DNA from: Cellulomonas fulva
GTDB lineage: Bacteria; Actinomycetota; Actinomycetes; Actinomycetales; Cellulomonadaceae
Length of the DNA stretch: 64,000 nucleotides
Assembly: GCF_018531375.1 (NCBI RefSeq)
Contig: NZ_JAHBOH010000001.1
Span: 310,001 to 374,000, forward strand
Reading direction: 5' to 3'
Of the stretch, positions 26,030 to 34,658 are shown piece after piece. Both the position numbers and the translations under genes were made by a program. Numbering within the stretch: the first letter of the stretch is position 1; each line of letters starts with the position of its first letter. The notes under the pieces were generated by a model. The model was not told the origin of the DNA and did not search any database. It saw only the letters and a program-made list of their open reading frames with translations.

Positions 26030-26632
26030 ATGCCTCCCGACGAGGCCCCGCTGCGCGAACGCACGCGCCGGGCCGTGCAGGACCGGATGACCCTGGCCGC
26101 GATCGACCTCTTCGTCGAGCAGGGGTACGACGCGACGACGGTCGGTCAGATCGCGGCCGCCGTCGGCATGTCCGAACGGACCTTCTTCCGCTATTTCTCC
26201 ACGAAGGACGACGTCCTGGAGCACGTGTCGGCGCACTGGCGGGCCCGCGTCGGGGCGGACCTGGCGGCCCGTCCGGCGGCCGAGCCGACGTGGCTGGCGG
26301 CCCGCCGGGCGTTCGACGGGTACGTCCGCGAGACCGTCGAGCAGGGCCGCGCGCTGGCCCTCCTGGGCGTCATCTACGCCAGCCCGGGACTCCACGGACG
26401 GCACCTGCTCCGTCTCAGTCGGTGGACCGAGGCAATCGCCCCGGCCCTCCGCGCCCGGCTCGACGGGACCCCCGACGCCGACTTCCGGACCGCCGTCCAG
26501 GCCGCCGTCGTCGTCACCTGCTTCGAGGCGGCGCGGCACGCGTGGGTCGCGTCCGGCGGGGAGTCGTCGCTCGACGAGCTGCTCGACCGGGCCATGGAGT
26601 CCGCCGCCCGGTTGCTCGACGGCTCCGCCTGA
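26030..26632 (+). CDS. TetR family regulator (second of a pair)
   Basis: A 200-residue TetR-type repressor with the motif IAAAVGMSERTFFRYFSTKDDVL and a downstream ligand domain. It shares RAVQDxxxLxAIDLFxExGxDATxV and most of the helix-turn-helix with the TetR gene at 25083, which indicates a local duplication around bldC. No ribosome-binding site is evident and a -10 element lies six bases before the ATG, so translation may be leaderless. Confidence 0.93.
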   Translation: MPPDEAPLRERTRRAVQDRMTLAAIDLFVEQGYDATTVGQIAAAVGMSERTFFRYFSTKDDVLEHVSAHWRARVGADLAARPAAEPTWLAARRAFDGYVRETVEQGRALALLGVIYASPGLHGRHLLRLSRWTEAIAPALRARLDGTPDADFRTAVQAAVVVTCFEAARHAWVASGGESSLDELLDRAMESAARLLDGSA

Positions 26633-26657
26633 CCTCGGTCTCGACAGGGCGCCCTGG

Positions 26658-27059
26658 TCAGACAGAGCCTCGGGCGGCCCGCCGTCGGGCGCGCACGACG
26701 AGCGCGACCCCGGCGGCCACCATGAGCACCCCGGCCGCGAGGAAGGGCCACGGGCTCCACGTCTCGGTGCAGGAGGTGCCGTCCTCGATCACCCGGCACA
26801 CCTCGCCGGGCCCGCCGCGGTTCAGCCAGGCGATGGTCAGCGGCAGCGCGCCCGCCCCGACGAGCGCGGCCGGCGACGCCGCACCCTGCCGCGCGACGAG
26901 CAGCACGACGACGAGCACGAGCCCCACCGGCACGGTGAACACGCCGATCGCGCTGATCACCAGCGCCAGGCACAGCCCGGCGACGGCCCACAGGACCACG
27001 GCCCACCCGGGCACGGCGGCGGCGGTCCGCCCCGTGCCCCGTTCGACGACGGCGCTCAT
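26658..27059 (-). CDS. Small membrane protein of unknown function
   Basis: A 133-residue protein with four hydrophobic stretches (about residues 17-36, 38-57, 63-78, 105-123) separated by short loops. The loop before the last helix is extracytoplasmic in the likely topology and has two Cys (EVCRVIEDGTSC) that could form a disulphide. No family recognised. It sits between the second TetR gene (convergent) and the DEAD-box helicase gene. Confidence 0.65.
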   Translation of the reverse strand: MSAVVERGTGRTAAAVPGWAVVLWAVAGLCLALVISAIGVFTVPVGLVLVVVLLVARQGAASPAALVGAGALPLTIAWLNRGGPGEVCRVIEDGTSCTETWSPWPFLAAGVLMVAAGVALVVRARRRAARGSV

Positions 27060-27179
27060 GCGGTCAGCATGGACCCGCCGCGCCCCGACACGCCCGGGAA
27101 GCGCGCACCGTCCCCGCAGACGCCGCCGGCGCCCGGCCGTGGGGCCGGGCGCCGGGGAGGGCGAAGGTAGGTGCCGCGG

Positions 27180-28766
27180 TCAGCCGCCGTGGCGCTGGTC
27201 GCCGCCACGCTGCGCGGGCGCACCCGACGCGCGACCGGCCCGACGCGGACCCGCGGGACGACGGGCACCCGACGAGGCCGGCGCCGCGCCAGCTGCACCG
27301 CCCGACGAGCGCTGCGCGCCGGCCGACGAGCGCTGCGCACCGACCGACGAGCGCTGCGCACCGCCGGCGGCCGCGCGCGCGGGCTGCCCGCCCTGGCGCG
27401 GAGCCGCACCGGAGGGCTGCCGTGCGCCGCGCGAGGCCGAGGCGTCCGTGCTCGTCGTGCCGCCGCCCTTGCCGCGACGGCGACGCGAGCGGCCCGCGGG
27501 ACGCTGGCCGTCGGCCGCGGGACCGCCGGGCGTCGCGCCACGGCCCGCGGGGCGGACCGGGGCGGCGGGTGCGCTGGGGGCGACGGGCGCCGCGAGCGTG
27601 GGGACCAGGTCGTTCAGCACGCGCGCACCCGGCCGGACCGGCTGCGGCGTCGCCTGGATGCCAGCCTGACGCGTCATCGAGCGCACGTCGGAGAGCTGCT
27701 CGGGCAGCACGATCGTGACGACCGCACCCTCCGAGCCGGCGCGTGCGGTACGGCCCGAGCGGTGCAGGTACGCCTTGTGCTCGGCCGGCGGGTCGACGTG
27801 CACGACGAGCTCGACGTCGTCGACGTGGATGCCGCGGGCCGCGATGTCGGTGGCGACGAGCACCTTCACGGCGCCCGTCGAGAACGCCTCGAGGTTGCGC
27901 TCGCGCGCCCCCTGGCCGAGGTTCCCGTGCAGGTCGACCGCCGGCACGCCCGCGCTGGTGAGCTGCTTGGCGAGCTTCTTGGCAGCGTGCTTGGTGCGCG
28001 TGAACAGCACCCGCCGGCCCGTGCCGGAGGCCAGGTGCTGCACCACGTCGCGCTTGACCTCGGCGTCCGGGACCGTCAGGACGTGGTGCGTCATGGCGGA
28101 CACCGGGGACTGCGCGGTGTCGACCGAGTGCCGCAGCGGGTCCCGCAGGAACGCCTTGACCAGCGCGTCGACGCCGTTGTCCAGCGTCGCGGAGAACAGC
28201 AGGCGCTGGCCGCCCTTCGGCGTCGCGGACAGGATCCGCTTGACGCCCGGGAGGAACCCGAGGTCGGCCATGTGGTCGGCCTCGTCGAGCACGGTGATCT
28301 TCACGTCCGCGAGGGAGATGACGCCCTGCTTCATGAGGTCCTCGAGCCGGCCCGGGCAGGCCACGACGATGTCGATGCCGCCGTTGAGCGCGGACTCCTG
28401 CGGACGCTGCGAGACGCCGCCGAAGATCGTCGTGACGGACAGCCGCGCGGCCCGGGCCAGCGGCTCGAGCGTGGCGGCGATCTGCGTCGCGAGCTCGCGC
28501 GTCGGCGCCAGCACCAGGCCGGTGGGGCGCCGCGCCACGTGCCGGACGGGCTGGGTCCCGGGGACCTGGCCGGCCAGGCGGGCGACGAGCGGCAGGCTGA
28601 ACGCGAGCGTCTTGCCGGAGCCGGTGCGGCCGCGGCCGAGCACGTCACGGCCCTGCAGGGTGTCCGGCAGCGTCGCGGTCTGGATGGGGAACGCGTCCGT
28701 CATGCCCTGCTGGGCGAGCGTGCGGACGAGGGCCTCGGGCACGCCGAGGGAGGAGAAGCTGGTCAC
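27180..28766 (-). CDS. DEAD-box RNA helicase
   Basis: A 528-residue ATP-dependent RNA helicase (RhlE/DeaD type). It has Q-motif FPIQTATLP, GRTGSGKT (motif I), APTRELA, VLDEADHMADLGF (DEAD box), FSATL (motif III) and HRSGRTARAG (motif VI). The core ends near residue 385. The rest is a low-complexity Ala/Arg/Gly/Ser/Gln tail, which is common in RNA-binding helicases. GTG start at 28766 with AGGCGA upstream. About 100 bases of leader can be expected, as the upstream GATACT (-10-like) lies near 28870. Role: RNA remodelling, often cold-induced. Confidence 0.95.
   Translation of the reverse strand: MTSFSSLGVPEALVRTLAQQGMTDAFPIQTATLPDTLQGRDVLGRGRTGSGKTLAFSLPLVARLAGQVPGTQPVRHVARRPTGLVLAPTRELATQIAATLEPLARAARLSVTTIFGGVSQRPQESALNGGIDIVVACPGRLEDLMKQGVISLADVKITVLDEADHMADLGFLPGVKRILSATPKGGQRLLFSATLDNGVDALVKAFLRDPLRHSVDTAQSPVSAMTHHVLTVPDAEVKRDVVQHLASGTGRRVLFTRTKHAAKKLAKQLTSAGVPAVDLHGNLGQGARERNLEAFSTGAVKVLVATDIAARGIHVDDVELVVHVDPPAEHKAYLHRSGRTARAGSEGAVVTIVLPEQLSDVRSMTRQAGIQATPQPVRPGARVLNDLVPTLAAPVAPSAPAAPVRPAGRGATPGGPAADGQRPAGRSRRRRGKGGGTTSTDASASRGARQPSGAAPRQGGQPARAAAGGAQRSSVGAQRSSAGAQRSSGGAAGAAPASSGARRPAGPRRAGRASGAPAQRGGDQRHGG
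27303..27365 (-). repeat. Three 21-bp tandem repeats in the helicase tail
   Basis: Three units of 21 bases (cgacgagcgctgcgc plus cgccggc/accgac/accgcc) encode repeated AGAQRSS/VGAQRSS heptads in the low-complexity C-terminus of the DEAD-box helicase. In-frame copy number changes are likely. Confidence 0.85.
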
Positions 28767-28914
28767 AGAGAGAGTCGCCTTTCAGGCGTCGAGGGGGCGC
28801 CCACCAGGCAGCCTTCACAACCCAGGACGCGGGCTCGCGCTGGACCTAGAGCCGCGCAGAGCCACCCCCAGTATCCCCCACGTTCCCCGGAACCCGGTTG
28901 TCGGTCCGCTCACA

Positions 28915-29223
28915 CCCCCTGGCTCCGAGTCGAACAAGCTGCGCCCCGCGCTGATCGTCGGCCGCGCGGTCGCGGCGGAGCGCGCGCTCGCGTCCGGCCG
29001 GGGCGTCGTGACCGTCGTCCCGCTCACGTCCAACCTCGCGACGGTCTACGACTTCCAGATCGAGATCCCCGCCGAGGCGTGCGGGCTGGACGCGCCGTCG
29101 AAGGCGCAGTGCGAGCAGGTCCGCTCGATCTCGGTGGCGCGGTTCGTGCACCGGATCGGTTCCGTGCCGCTCGGCCTGATGCTCCGCATCGACGACGCCC
29201 TCCGCCTGCACCTCGACCTCTAG
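28915..29223 (+). pseudogene. MazF/PemK toxin remnant lacking its N-terminus
   Basis: The frame reads PPGSESNKLRPALIVGRAV, then VVTVVPLTSNLATVYDFQIE, QCEQVRSISVARF and a typical C-terminal LRLHLDL. These are the conserved MazF/PemK segments from the GSExNKxRPA motif onward. The first beta-strand (family form RGxIWxVDL...PxG) and any start codon are missing: upstream codons in this frame read ATPSIPHVPRNPVVGPLT, and neither other frame restores it. No antitoxin gene is adjacent. Probably a dead endoribonuclease gene, cut at the 5' side next to the helicase promoter. Confidence 0.7.
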
Positions 29224-29245
29224 GCCCGGGCTACCGCGTTTCGCG

Positions 29246-30937
29246 CTAGGCGACCTGCACGCCGAAGTCGGTCAGCCTCTGGAGGACTCCCCCGATGCCG
29301 GCTGCACGTCCGCCCCACCGCTCGTCGGGCGTGAGCTTGCCCCAGACGTTGCGGAACACCGTGACGCTTCCGGACCGGGACGACGAGGTGTCGGTGGTCA
29401 GCCGATCGCCCGGAGTGCCGACGACGAGATCGCGGCGACCGGAGCCGTCGACGTCCAGGAATGCGAGAGCGGCGCCGAACCCGTGGCCGGAGCCCGGGTT
29501 GCCGGGCACGCCCGCTGACGCCTGCGTCAGCACTGCCACTCCGCGCGAACCCAGTCCGCTCGTCGCGCCTCGCACCAGGTAGACCGCTCCGGCCGAGTCG
29601 CGGCCGGAGAGGTCCCTCCCTGGGGCGCCGACTGCCAGCTCGTCGCGGCCGTCCAGGTCGATGTCCGCGACAGCGAGCTCGGCGCCGAAGCCGTCCCACG
29701 TCTCGACGTCGCCGGGCATCCCCGGCGTCTCGAGGGAGAACAGCCGGGCTCCGGAGAGCGACAGCGACGTCCCGCGGGCGACGACGGAGACGATGAATCC
29801 ACCGCGTTCGAGGTCTGCGGGCGAGGCACTGGGCGCGCCCGCGATCACCTCGTCACGACCGTCACCGTTGAGGTCGGCGGTCGCGATCGACGAGCCGAGG
29901 TTGAGGGTCCACGTGTCGTGGCCGGCTCGGCGGAAGGCCGCATCGAGGTCACGACCGCTCACCATCGACGACTTCGCAGCTGCGACGCCGTACCGCCCGC
30001 CCGGCACGAGCACCACACCGCCGGCGGCGTCTCCCGACCGGGGTTCGACACCGGCGCCAGGAACGCCGACCACGAGGTCGGCATAGGAGTCAGCGGTCAC
30101 CCTGCCGATGGCGAGGCTCGCCCCGAAGCGGCCCGACCGGCTCGCCCAGCCAGGCACCCCGGACGTGGCCTGGGTGATCATCCGTGACCCCGATCCGGAG
30201 AGCCCGGACTTGCGGCCGTAGAGGACCACCACGCTGCCGGCCCCGGACGCCCCGGAGACCTTGGTCTCCGTCATGCCGACGGCAAGATCGTCGTAGCCGT
30301 CACCGTCGAGGTCCCCGGTCGCGAGTGCAGACCCGAAACGTTCGTCCGGCGTCGGCACCCCCGCGACGCCGGACGTCGCACGGCTGATCAGACGGGCAGC
30401 GGACAGATGCAGCCCGCTCTGGGAACCCGGAAGCACCCACAGCGCGCCGGCGAAGCCGCTGCTCTCTGTCCCGGGGACCGACTCACACGTCTCTGCGACG
30501 ACGAGGTCGTCGTACCGGTCGCGGTTGAAGTCTCCGGTCGCGACGCCGCTCAGGCCGAAGTTGCTACAGCGAGTTCCGTGCGCGCGGTTCGCTGTCCCGA
30601 AGAGCACGTCGTCGCGCTGTACCGAGGAGTACCGCACCGCGACGGCGCCACCGGTCTCGTCGGAACCGATGGTGACGTCGCTGTCGCCGGCGACGGCGAG
30701 GTCGTCCACGCCGTCGCCGTCGAAGTCGGAGACGGTCGACGGTGTGCGCTTCGTCGGCTTCGCGTGGGGACGAGGCTCGCTCGCGACCAGGATCACCGAC
30801 TTGCCGATCTTGCGTCGCTCCACGGTCGGCTTGCTCGCCGCCGTCCCGGCTGTCGGGAGGAGCGAGACGACGAGCGCGGCCGCCGCCGCGGCACCGACAA
30901 GACGAGCGGCCACCACACGGCCGGCAGGACGAGACAT
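29246..30937 (-). CDS. Secreted FG-GAP (integrin alpha-like) repeat protein
   Basis: A 563-residue exported protein. It has a signal peptide with basic start, hydrophobic core LVGAAAAAALVVSLLP and an A-S-K cleavage region near residue 34. Then come about seven FG-GAP repeats forming a predicted beta-propeller, each with a calcium loop such as DFDGDGVDD, DLDGDGYDDL, DLNGDGRDE or DIDLDGRDEL followed by a VGAPG-like strand. Such proteins bind Ca2+ and often mediate adhesion or surface contacts. No sorting signal is seen. ATG at 30937 is preceded by AGGGGG. Confidence 0.9.
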   Translation of the reverse strand: MSRPAGRVVAARLVGAAAAAALVVSLLPTAGTAASKPTVERRKIGKSVILVASEPRPHAKPTKRTPSTVSDFDGDGVDDLAVAGDSDVTIGSDETGGAVAVRYSSVQRDDVLFGTANRAHGTRCSNFGLSGVATGDFNRDRYDDLVVAETCESVPGTESSGFAGALWVLPGSQSGLHLSAARLISRATSGVAGVPTPDERFGSALATGDLDGDGYDDLAVGMTETKVSGASGAGSVVVLYGRKSGLSGSGSRMITQATSGVPGWASRSGRFGASLAIGRVTADSYADLVVGVPGAGVEPRSGDAAGGVVLVPGGRYGVAAAKSSMVSGRDLDAAFRRAGHDTWTLNLGSSIATADLNGDGRDEVIAGAPSASPADLERGGFIVSVVARGTSLSLSGARLFSLETPGMPGDVETWDGFGAELAVADIDLDGRDELAVGAPGRDLSGRDSAGAVYLVRGATSGLGSRGVAVLTQASAGVPGNPGSGHGFGAALAFLDVDGSGRRDLVVGTPGDRLTTDTSSSRSGSVTVFRNVWGKLTPDERWGGRAAGIGGVLQRLTDFGVQVA

Positions 30938-31088
30938 GAGTACCCCCTGGGAAGAAGACGCGTGAATCTAGCGCGGCCGACCGACAAGCCCGCAGGACCT
31001 CGGCGGTTGTCACACGTCCGGCCTATGGTCGGACGTGGCGGACGGGACGGGTCCGTCACGTCGCTCGCCCGGCACTGCGAGGAGGGTC

Positions 31089-31490
31089 ATGACCAGGTTC
31101 ACGCGTTCCGACGACCTGCAGGGCTCCGAGTTCGTCGGCGTCAACCTCCAGGGCTCCCGCTTCGTCGGATCCGACCTGTCGGCGGCGGTGATGCGCGGTG
31201 TCGACGTGGCGCGTGCGGACATCGACGCACCGTGGCTCCCCGAGCCGGACAGCTACCTCCTGGTCAACGGCGTGGACGTCATCCCGTTCGTCGAGGCCGA
31301 GCTGAACCGCCGTTTCCCCGGCCGCGCGCTGCGACGTGCCACGGACCCCGACGACCTGCGCGCCGCCTGGGCGAAGCTCGAGGCGACGTGGGAGGCGACG
31401 CTCGAGCGCGCGGCGGCGATGCCGGCCGGGACGGTCGACGTCTCGGTCGACGGCGAGTGGTCGTTCGCCCAGACGCTGCGCCACCTGTAG
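31089..31490 (+). CDS. Pentapeptide-repeat/DinB-like protein, C-terminally truncated
   Basis: A 133-residue product. The first 40 residues are pentapeptide-like repeats (LQGSEFVGVNLQGSRFVGSD), then a linker, then the beginning of a DinB-type four-helix domain: LRAAWAKLEATWEATLERA and VDGEWSFAQTLRHL. In full-length relatives the HL motif continues with V/MxATDxW and two more helices bearing the metal-binding His. Here a TAG follows TLRHL at once, and the next 39 bases lead straight into another DinB gene. Likely a shortened, possibly non-functional gene. Confidence 0.65.
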   Translation: MTRFTRSDDLQGSEFVGVNLQGSRFVGSDLSAAVMRGVDVARADIDAPWLPEPDSYLLVNGVDVIPFVEAELNRRFPGRALRRATDPDDLRAAWAKLEATWEATLERAAAMPAGTVDVSVDGEWSFAQTLRHL

Positions 31491-31529
31491 ACCGGACCGT
31501 CACGTCGACGCCAAGGGAAGGCAGACGCC

Positions 31530-32087
31530 ATGCGGTGGGGACCGTTGCTGACCGAGCAGCTCACGTTCTACTGGGAGACCAGCCTCTGGCCCCGCGTCCA
31601 GGGCCTCACGGACGACGAGTACCTCTGGGAGCCGGTGCCCGGCTGCTGGTCCGTGCGCCCGACGGCGGACGGCACCTGGCAGGCCGACGGCACCGGTCAG
31701 CGCGAGCCCGACCCGCCGCCGGTGACGACCCTCGCGTGGCGGATCTGCCACGTCGCCGTCGGCGTCCTCGGCACCCGGGCGCGCGCGTTCTTCGGCACCG
31801 ACGTCCCCGACGACGCGGACATGTTCGACCCGCGCCTGGCACCCGCCTCGCTGCCCGCGACCGCCGACGAGGCGGTGGCGCTGCTCGCGTCGTCGTACCA
31901 GGCGTGGGTGGACGGGCTCTCGGCCTGCGACGACGAGGCGCTGGCCCGGCCGCTCGGCCCGCGCGGCGCCTACTTCGCCGAGGACAGCCTCGCCGCCCTG
32001 GCGCTCCACCTGCACCGCGAGACGATGCACCACGGCGGCGAGATCGGCGTCCTGCGCGACCTCTACCGGGAGGGGTACCGGCCCTAG
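31530..32087 (+). CDS. DinB-family protein
   Basis: A 185-residue four-helix-bundle protein of the DinB/YfiT-like superfamily. TLAWRICHVAVGVL carries the first metal-ligand His, and LALHLHRETMHHGGEIGVLRDLY carries the HxxxH pair and the conserved HHGGEIG ending. Known members bind a divalent metal, and some act as thiol-dependent S-transferases (mycothiol in Actinobacteria). The specific reaction is unknown. It follows the truncated pentapeptide/DinB gene by 39 bases. Confidence 0.85.
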   Translation: MRWGPLLTEQLTFYWETSLWPRVQGLTDDEYLWEPVPGCWSVRPTADGTWQADGTGQREPDPPPVTTLAWRICHVAVGVLGTRARAFFGTDVPDDADMFDPRLAPASLPATADEAVALLASSYQAWVDGLSACDDEALARPLGPRGAYFAEDSLAALALHLHRETMHHGGEIGVLRDLYREGYRP

Positions 32088-32097
32088 CGCGGCCGGG

Positions 32098-33417
32098 TCA
32101 GGCGCGCAGGGCGTCGGTGACCTCGCGCGCCTCGGTGGTCAGGCGGTCGACGTCGGCCGGCAGCAGGTCCGCGCGGGCGACCGCCTGCGCGAGCAGCTCG
32201 ACCTCCTCGGCCGCCGCCGCGCGCAGCGCCGGGTCCCGCGCGGCCGCGCCCACGCGTGCCGCGAGGCGCACCGCCGCCCGCACCACGGTCGGCGCGCCCG
32301 CGCCGTACCAGCGGATCGCCTCGAGCACGGACCCCACCAGGTCGACGGGGTCCGGGTGGGGCGCGTAGAGCCGCAGGGCGCCCTCGTCGTCGAACCGCGC
32401 CGCCGAGGGAAGGGGCCGCTCGGCCAGCAGGGTGAGCCCGGCCGCGAGGTCGTCGACGGCGTTCACGGCGGTGGTCGGGTCGTTCGTTCCCGGCGACAGG
32501 GCGCGCGCCGCCATGTCGGTGAGCTGCTGCACGACGAAGGCGACGTCCTGGTGCGCGTCGCGCGCGTCGGCGACGTGGACCGCTCGTCGGACCCGCTCGA
32601 CGACCTCGCCCACGCGCTCGGCGGGCAGCCCGCCCACCACGGCGACGGCCTCGCCCGCGACCACGTGGTCACCCGGCGTGACCGTGAGCGCGACGACCGC
32701 GTCGTGCCGGCTCGCGAGCCGCACCAGGCGCTCGATGTCCACCAGCTCCACGTACCCGGGACGCTGCGCGGTCACGACGACCCCCGTCGCGCTGGTCGGG
32801 ATCGCTCCGGCGGGTACCGGCCTGCTCTCGCCCGCGCGCTCGGGGTAGAGGCGCTCGATCGTGCGGCACAGCGTCTCGCGCACCTGGGACGCCAGCGTCC
32901 ACACCTGGATCGAGTCGCTGATGTGGTGGATGAACCACACGAGCACGGCGACGTTCGCGACCGCGAGCAGCACCGCGAAGTTGACCGCGAGGTGCGGCAC
33001 GAAGACGTCCGCCTCCTGGTCGCCGGGGTCCCCGATCGCACGGATCGAGCGCAGCACCAGCAGCGCGTACAGGAACGTCGAGACGAAGACGCCCAGCACC
33101 GCCTGGTTGCCGCGGTCCGCCATGAAGCCGGGCACCAGCCGCGGCCCGTAGGCCGACGACGTGAGCGCGAGCACCGCGATCGTGATCGAGAACGTGGTGC
33201 CTGCGACCGCCAGGCTCGACGTCGCGATCGCACCCAGGACGTCCCTGCTGCCGCTCTCCCCCACGGTCAGCACCAGGTGGTCCGCCCACCCCGAGACGGT
33301 CGGCGTGCCCACCGCGCGGTCCACCGCGATCAGCGCCTCGGCCACCAGCACCGCGAGCACGCACATCACGGCGGGCAGGAACCAGAAGCGCTGCCTCAGC
33401 TCCACCAGGACCGTCAC
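32098..33417 (-). CDS. DUF2254 membrane protein
   Basis: A 439-residue membrane protein with four helices in the first 180 residues (FLPAVMCVLAVLVAEALIAV; TTFSITIAVLALTSSAYGPR; then two around VLGVFVSTFLYALLVL and AVLLAVANVAVLVWFIHH) and a C-terminal cytoplasmic half. SSAYGPRLVPGFMADRGNQ is the DUF2254 signature. Function unknown. The soluble half includes PGDHVVAGEAVAVV, resembling a lipoyl-like beta-barrel, and SPGTNDPTTAVNAVDDLA, a family hallmark. GTG start at 33417. Confidence 0.9.
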   Translation of the reverse strand: MTVLVELRQRFWFLPAVMCVLAVLVAEALIAVDRAVGTPTVSGWADHLVLTVGESGSRDVLGAIATSSLAVAGTTFSITIAVLALTSSAYGPRLVPGFMADRGNQAVLGVFVSTFLYALLVLRSIRAIGDPGDQEADVFVPHLAVNFAVLLAVANVAVLVWFIHHISDSIQVWTLASQVRETLCRTIERLYPERAGESRPVPAGAIPTSATGVVVTAQRPGYVELVDIERLVRLASRHDAVVALTVTPGDHVVAGEAVAVVGGLPAERVGEVVERVRRAVHVADARDAHQDVAFVVQQLTDMAARALSPGTNDPTTAVNAVDDLAAGLTLLAERPLPSAARFDDEGALRLYAPHPDPVDLVGSVLEAIRWYGAGAPTVVRAAVRLAARVGAAARDPALRAAAAEEVELLAQAVARADLLPADVDRLTTEAREVTDALRA

Positions 33418-33544
33418 GTCCCGAGCCTGTCAGGGCACGGCAGATGCCGCGCGCTGGCCCTGACGCGCACGGCGTCCGTGTGCAGGTCAGGTGGCGCGTC
33501 GGCTGCGCGCGGTGACTGTCTGTGGCGGGTGAGAGGGTCCGCGC

Positions 33545-34579
33545 ATGGACGAACGTGAGCACCTGGCCGCCGCCCTCGCTCAGCACCCCACGGTCCCCGG
33601 CGTCAGCGTGGCCGTGATGCGGGGAGGGGCAGCGACCTGGGCGGGGGCGGCCGGCGTGAGCGACGCGAGCACGGGACGGGCGCTGAGCGCGGAGCAGCCG
33701 CTGCACGCGTGCTCGATGACGAAGCTGGTCACGGCGACGGTCGTGCTGGCGCTGACCGAGCGCGGGCTCGTCGACCTCGACGCGGACGTGGCGGCGACGC
33801 ACGACGTGCCGCTCACCCGCGCAGCGAGCGCCGGCGACCGGCCCGTGACGCTGCGCCACCTGCTGGCCCACGTCGCGGGCATCGTCGACGCCGACGGCTC
33901 GTTCGAGCCGGTCGCCCGCGGCGACGGGACTCCGGACCTGGCCGACCTGCTGCGCGGCCGGACCTCCGCGCACGCGGGCCCCGTGACGGTGGCGGCGACG
34001 CCGGGCACGCGGTTCGCGTACTCGGACGGCGGGTACGCGGTCGTCGAGCACGTCATCGAGGTCGCCACCGGCCGGCCGTACGATGACGTCGCGCGCGAGC
34101 TGGTGCTCGACCCCCTGGGGCTCGCACGCGCCGTGCTGCGTCGCCGGACCGCAGACGCCCCGGCGGCGGCCACCGGGCACGGCCCCGCCGGGCGCCCGGT
34201 CGAGGACGGCTGGGCGCTGTACCCGGCCCTCGGCGGCGCGGGGCTGTGGTGCACACCGCGCGACGTCGCGGTGCTCCTGAGCGACCTGCGCCGGTCCTGG
34301 ACGGAGGACGGCGGTCGACTCCTGACCGCGGCGACCGCACGTCAGATCCTGGACGGTGCCGAGGCGGAGCCGCACGCGGGCCTGGGCCTCTTCCTGCCCG
34401 CGGGTGACGGACGGGTGGTGTCGACACACGGCTGGGGCGTGGGCTTCCAGTGCGCGGCGCGACTGGACGTCGAGTCGGGGGACGGCGTGGTCGTCATGAC
34501 CAACTGCGACCCGGGGCGCCCGCAGCCCGAGTCCGTGGTCGGCGCGCTGCTGCAGACGCTGGGCCCGACGACCGTGTGA
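33545..34579 (+). CDS. Serine hydrolase, class C beta-lactamase-like
   Basis: A 344-residue protein of the beta-lactamase/D-Ala-D-Ala peptidase fold. The SxxK nucleophile is SMTK near residue 58, the YxN-equivalent is YSDGGYAVVEHV near 160, and the KTG-equivalent is HGWGVGF near 298. No signal peptide is visible, so a cytoplasmic esterase/peptidase role is more likely than drug resistance. ATG at 33545, single gene transcribed away from the DUF2254 gene. Confidence 0.9.
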   Translation: MDEREHLAAALAQHPTVPGVSVAVMRGGAATWAGAAGVSDASTGRALSAEQPLHACSMTKLVTATVVLALTERGLVDLDADVAATHDVPLTRAASAGDRPVTLRHLLAHVAGIVDADGSFEPVARGDGTPDLADLLRGRTSAHAGPVTVAATPGTRFAYSDGGYAVVEHVIEVATGRPYDDVARELVLDPLGLARAVLRRRTADAPAAATGHGPAGRPVEDGWALYPALGGAGLWCTPRDVAVLLSDLRRSWTEDGGRLLTAATARQILDGAEAEPHAGLGLFLPAGDGRVVSTHGWGVGFQCAARLDVESGDGVVVMTNCDPGRPQPESVVGALLQTLGPTTV

Positions 34580-34658
34580 CCGCCCCTCGTCGCGCGGGTC
34601 GACGACGTGGACGCCGAACCGGCTGACGCGGCGAGACCAGCGTGCCAAGCTGACGGCC

